Positions 6,692 to 7,334 of a stretch of DNA of 7,334 nt are shown here, in pieces. The notes beneath the pieces were generated by a model that was not told the DNA's origin, searched no databases, and was given only the letters and a program-made list of their open reading frames with translations. Within the stretch, counting starts at the first letter, position 1, and each line of letters starts with the position of its first letter. The DNA is from an uncultured Clostridia bacterium. Its GTDB lineage: Bacteria; Bacillota; Clostridia; Christensenellales; Borkfalkiaceae. The DNA lies in contig CAKVPH010000039.1 of NCBI GenBank assembly GCA_934796775.1, forward strand, positions 1-7,334. Reading direction: 5' to 3'. Position numbers and translations under genes: made by a program.

Positions 6692-7046
6692 AAGGCTTCC
6701 ACTCTTGGGGAAGCTGGCAATGCGCAGCATTGACTGAAGAGGATTGCAACGTAACGTTGCATCTTGGTAACCACTTATAAACTTTTCGCGTTGCAATAAA
6801 TTTACAACTCGCTTTAATTTTGCGACCTTGTTTTATAATAATGATTAACTGTTATTATTAGAAATCCTCTATCGGCGCGTTCGCGCCACTTCGCCTACGC
6901 GGCGGACGCGCCCCTTTTGTCACTTACGCGACATTTCCCCCAATTCACTGGGGGAATTTCTCCAAAGGGAGAAAGCTTATATAATAAAAAGCTTTAATAA
7001 TCAACCTATAGGCTTAGTTTTAGCGGGAAGATAATATCTTCCCCTA
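6692..7046 (+). repeat. Large hairpin-chain interspersed repeat, copy B, composite with a nested short repeat
   Basis: AAGGCTTCC at 6692 opens the unit. GCTTCC (6695-6700) pairs with GGAAGC (6709-6714); CAATGC-GCA-GCATTG lies at 6718-6732; AGAGGATT (6738-6745) pairs with AATCCTCT (6863-6870). Between these arms lies a complete short palindrome-headed repeat (6746-6817) that copy A lacks at this point. Then come a G/C-rich cruciform-like block with GGCGCGT (6874-6880) / ACGCGCC (6906-6912), a TTCCCCC (6935-6941) / GGGGGAA (6950-6956) hairpin, TTCTCC/GGAGAA (6958-6973), AAAGCTT, the CCTATAGG word (6994-7012) and the palindrome GGGAAGAT-AAT-ATCTTCCC (7025-7043). It has the same orientation as copy A (4233-4440). 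No gene is seen in it. Confidence 0.85.
6746..6817 (+). repeat. Palindrome-headed short interspersed repeat, copy 4, nested in copy B of the large repeat
   Basis: The head is the perfect palindrome GCAACGT-A-ACGTTGC (6746-6760). The body is ATCTTGGTAACC, CTTATAAACTTTTCGCGTTG and AATTTACAACTCG, ending in CTTTAA. In copy A of the large repeat only 8 nt (4287-4294) lie between GAGGATT and TTTAA, against 67 nt (6746-6812) here. So copy A represents a nearly empty site and copy B a filled one. Confidence 0.8.
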
Positions 7047-7049
7047 CAA

Positions 7050-7112
7050 GCTTTTATAAGCTCACATACCTAACAATAAGGGTGCAGCGTCACGCCTGCC
7101 GTCACGCTACCT
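7050..7112 (-). repeat. Palindrome-headed short interspersed repeat, copy 5, diverged
   Basis: Read on the minus strand, a double head comes first: GTGACGGCAGGCGTGACG holds two GCGTGACG words spaced 12 bp apart (plus-strand CGTCACGC at 7088-7095 and 7100-7107). CTGCACCCTTATTG and then GCTTATAAAAGCTTG follow, matching the order of landmarks in copy 2, but the later part (the ACAACTCG word) is not recognisable. AGCTT-TTAT-AAGCT at 7049-7062 forms a small stem. It abuts the end of the composite repeat at 7046. Confidence 0.55.
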
Positions 7113-7159
7113 ATTCGCAGAATAATATATTTAGAGTAAAAAAACGGCAAAATAAAAAA

Positions 7160-7182
7160 TGTCACTTTTACAAAAAGTGACA
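7160..7182. promoter_or_regulatory. Perfect 10-bp inverted repeat upstream of the right-edge promoter
   Basis: TGTCACTTTT (7160-7169) and AAAAGTGACA (7173-7182) are exact inverted repeats with a 3-nt spacer. Two readings are possible. It may be a dyad operator about 37 bp before the -35 of the promoter at 7208-7236. Alternatively it may be a minus-strand terminator, because read on that strand the stem is followed by TTTTTTATTTT (7159-7149). I do not recognise it as the box of a particular regulator. Confidence 0.5.
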
Positions 7183-7207
7183 AATTGCGCATAATGCAAA
7201 ATTTTAG

Positions 7208-7236
7208 TTGACTTTTATTTTTTACTATAATATAAT
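7208..7236 (+). promoter_or_regulatory. Probable sigma-A-type promoter pointing off the right edge
   Basis: TTGACT (7208-7213) and TATAAT (7231-7236) are separated by exactly 17 bp, the same hexamers and spacing as the nifJ promoter at 437-465. Transcription would start near 7243 and run through two stem-loops (7251-7275, 7285-7328). No start codon with a ribosome site follows inside the window, so the product is either a gene beyond 7334 with a leader longer than 90 nt, or a small RNA. The surrounding A/T-richness makes a chance match less unlikely than elsewhere. Confidence 0.6.
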
Positions 7237-7250
7237 AAAAACGGAAAAAG

Positions 7251-7275
7251 TTCATAGAATATATTATTCTGTGAA
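7251..7275 (+). promoter_or_regulatory. Stem-loop 1 in the leader after the right-edge promoter
   Basis: TTCATAGAAT (7251-7260) pairs with ATTCTGTGAA (7266-7275) over all 10 positions if one G-U pair is allowed in the plus-strand RNA, around a 5-nt loop. The wobble favours the plus-strand transcript: on the minus strand the same position would be an A-C mismatch. It starts about 8 nt after the predicted start of transcription. Confidence 0.5.
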
Positions 7276-7284
7276 AAACGTAAA

Positions 7285-7328
7285 AAACAGGACTAACGAT
7301 AAAGCAAATTTTGCCGTTAGCCCTGTTT
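7285..7328. terminator. Large stem-loop at the right edge, probably a terminator
   Basis: AAACAGG (7285-7291) pairs with CCTGTTT (7322-7328) and CTAACG (7293-7298) with CGTTAG (7315-7320), separated by one A-C mismatch. GCAA/TTGC (7304-7307, 7311-7314) can close the top. Read on the minus strand, TGTTTTTTACGTTTTT follows, a good terminator tail for a gene entering from the right edge. Read on the plus strand it is followed by TAATTTT at the end of the window, so it could also end or attenuate a transcript from the promoter at 7208-7236. The direction cannot be settled here. Confidence 0.65.
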
Positions 7329-7334
7329 AATTTT

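Noticed and set aside
7070..7255. 61-codon minus-strand open frame at the right edge
   Set aside because: It has no ribosome site, a composition typical of A/T-rich intergenic DNA, and it overlaps the promoter, the TGTCAC dyad and a short repeat copy. It resembles no family I know.
7271..7330. A 19-codon GTG-started leader peptide after the right-edge promoter
   Set aside because: The frame is open and ends in TAA, but it has no ribosome site, starts inside stem-loop 1, has no run of regulatory codons and coincides with the terminator stem.

Overview
The window looks like chromosomal DNA from a low-GC, anaerobic, gut-type member of the Firmicutes (Clostridia). The grounds are a complete single-chain pyruvate:ferredoxin oxidoreductase, Gram-positive style GGAGG ribosome sites, TTGACT/TATAAT promoters, intrinsic terminators with T-runs, and a prepilin-like surface protein joined to a beta-rich ectodomain of a kind I associate with gut Clostridia. 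No 16S rRNA or other marker is present, so order and genus cannot be given.

Layout. Positions 1-436 carry no gene. They hold fragments of interspersed hairpin-rich repeats, including one full copy of a short palindrome-headed repeat on the minus strand (262-345). A near-consensus promoter (437-465), a leader of about 90 nt and a GGAGG site lead into nifJ (563-4075, +), which is closed by a strong terminator at 4111-4145; nifJ appears to be transcribed alone. Positions 4076-4632 hold the terminator and then three repeat units in a row. A terminator for the minus strand (4561-4598) closes the second gene, at 4633-6624 on the minus strand. That gene encodes a 663-residue protein with a textbook type IV prepilin N-terminus and a long extracellular C-terminal region predicted to be beta-solenoid-like. 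Upstream of it lie an unusual hairpin plus T-run (6657-6691) and a long composite repeat (6692-7046). The right edge (7113-7334) has a perfect inverted repeat, a second TTGACT-17-TATAAT promoter and two stem-loops, but no credible coding region.

How the parts relate. nifJ is a central-metabolism gene that decarboxylates pyruvate to acetyl-CoA and reduces ferredoxin. The prepilin-like gene is a surface gene with no functional link to nifJ; the two converge and are separated by two terminators. The most notable structure is the repeat system. Two same-orientation copies of a hairpin-chain element (4233-4440 and 6692-7013) bracket the surface gene. A shorter palindrome-headed repeat occurs about five times, and in one case sits inside the larger element while a related copy lacks it at that point. 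No previously undescribed multi-gene system can be demonstrated; the repeat family, its nesting, its association with the variable-looking surface gene, and the promoter/hairpin unit at the right edge are the leads.
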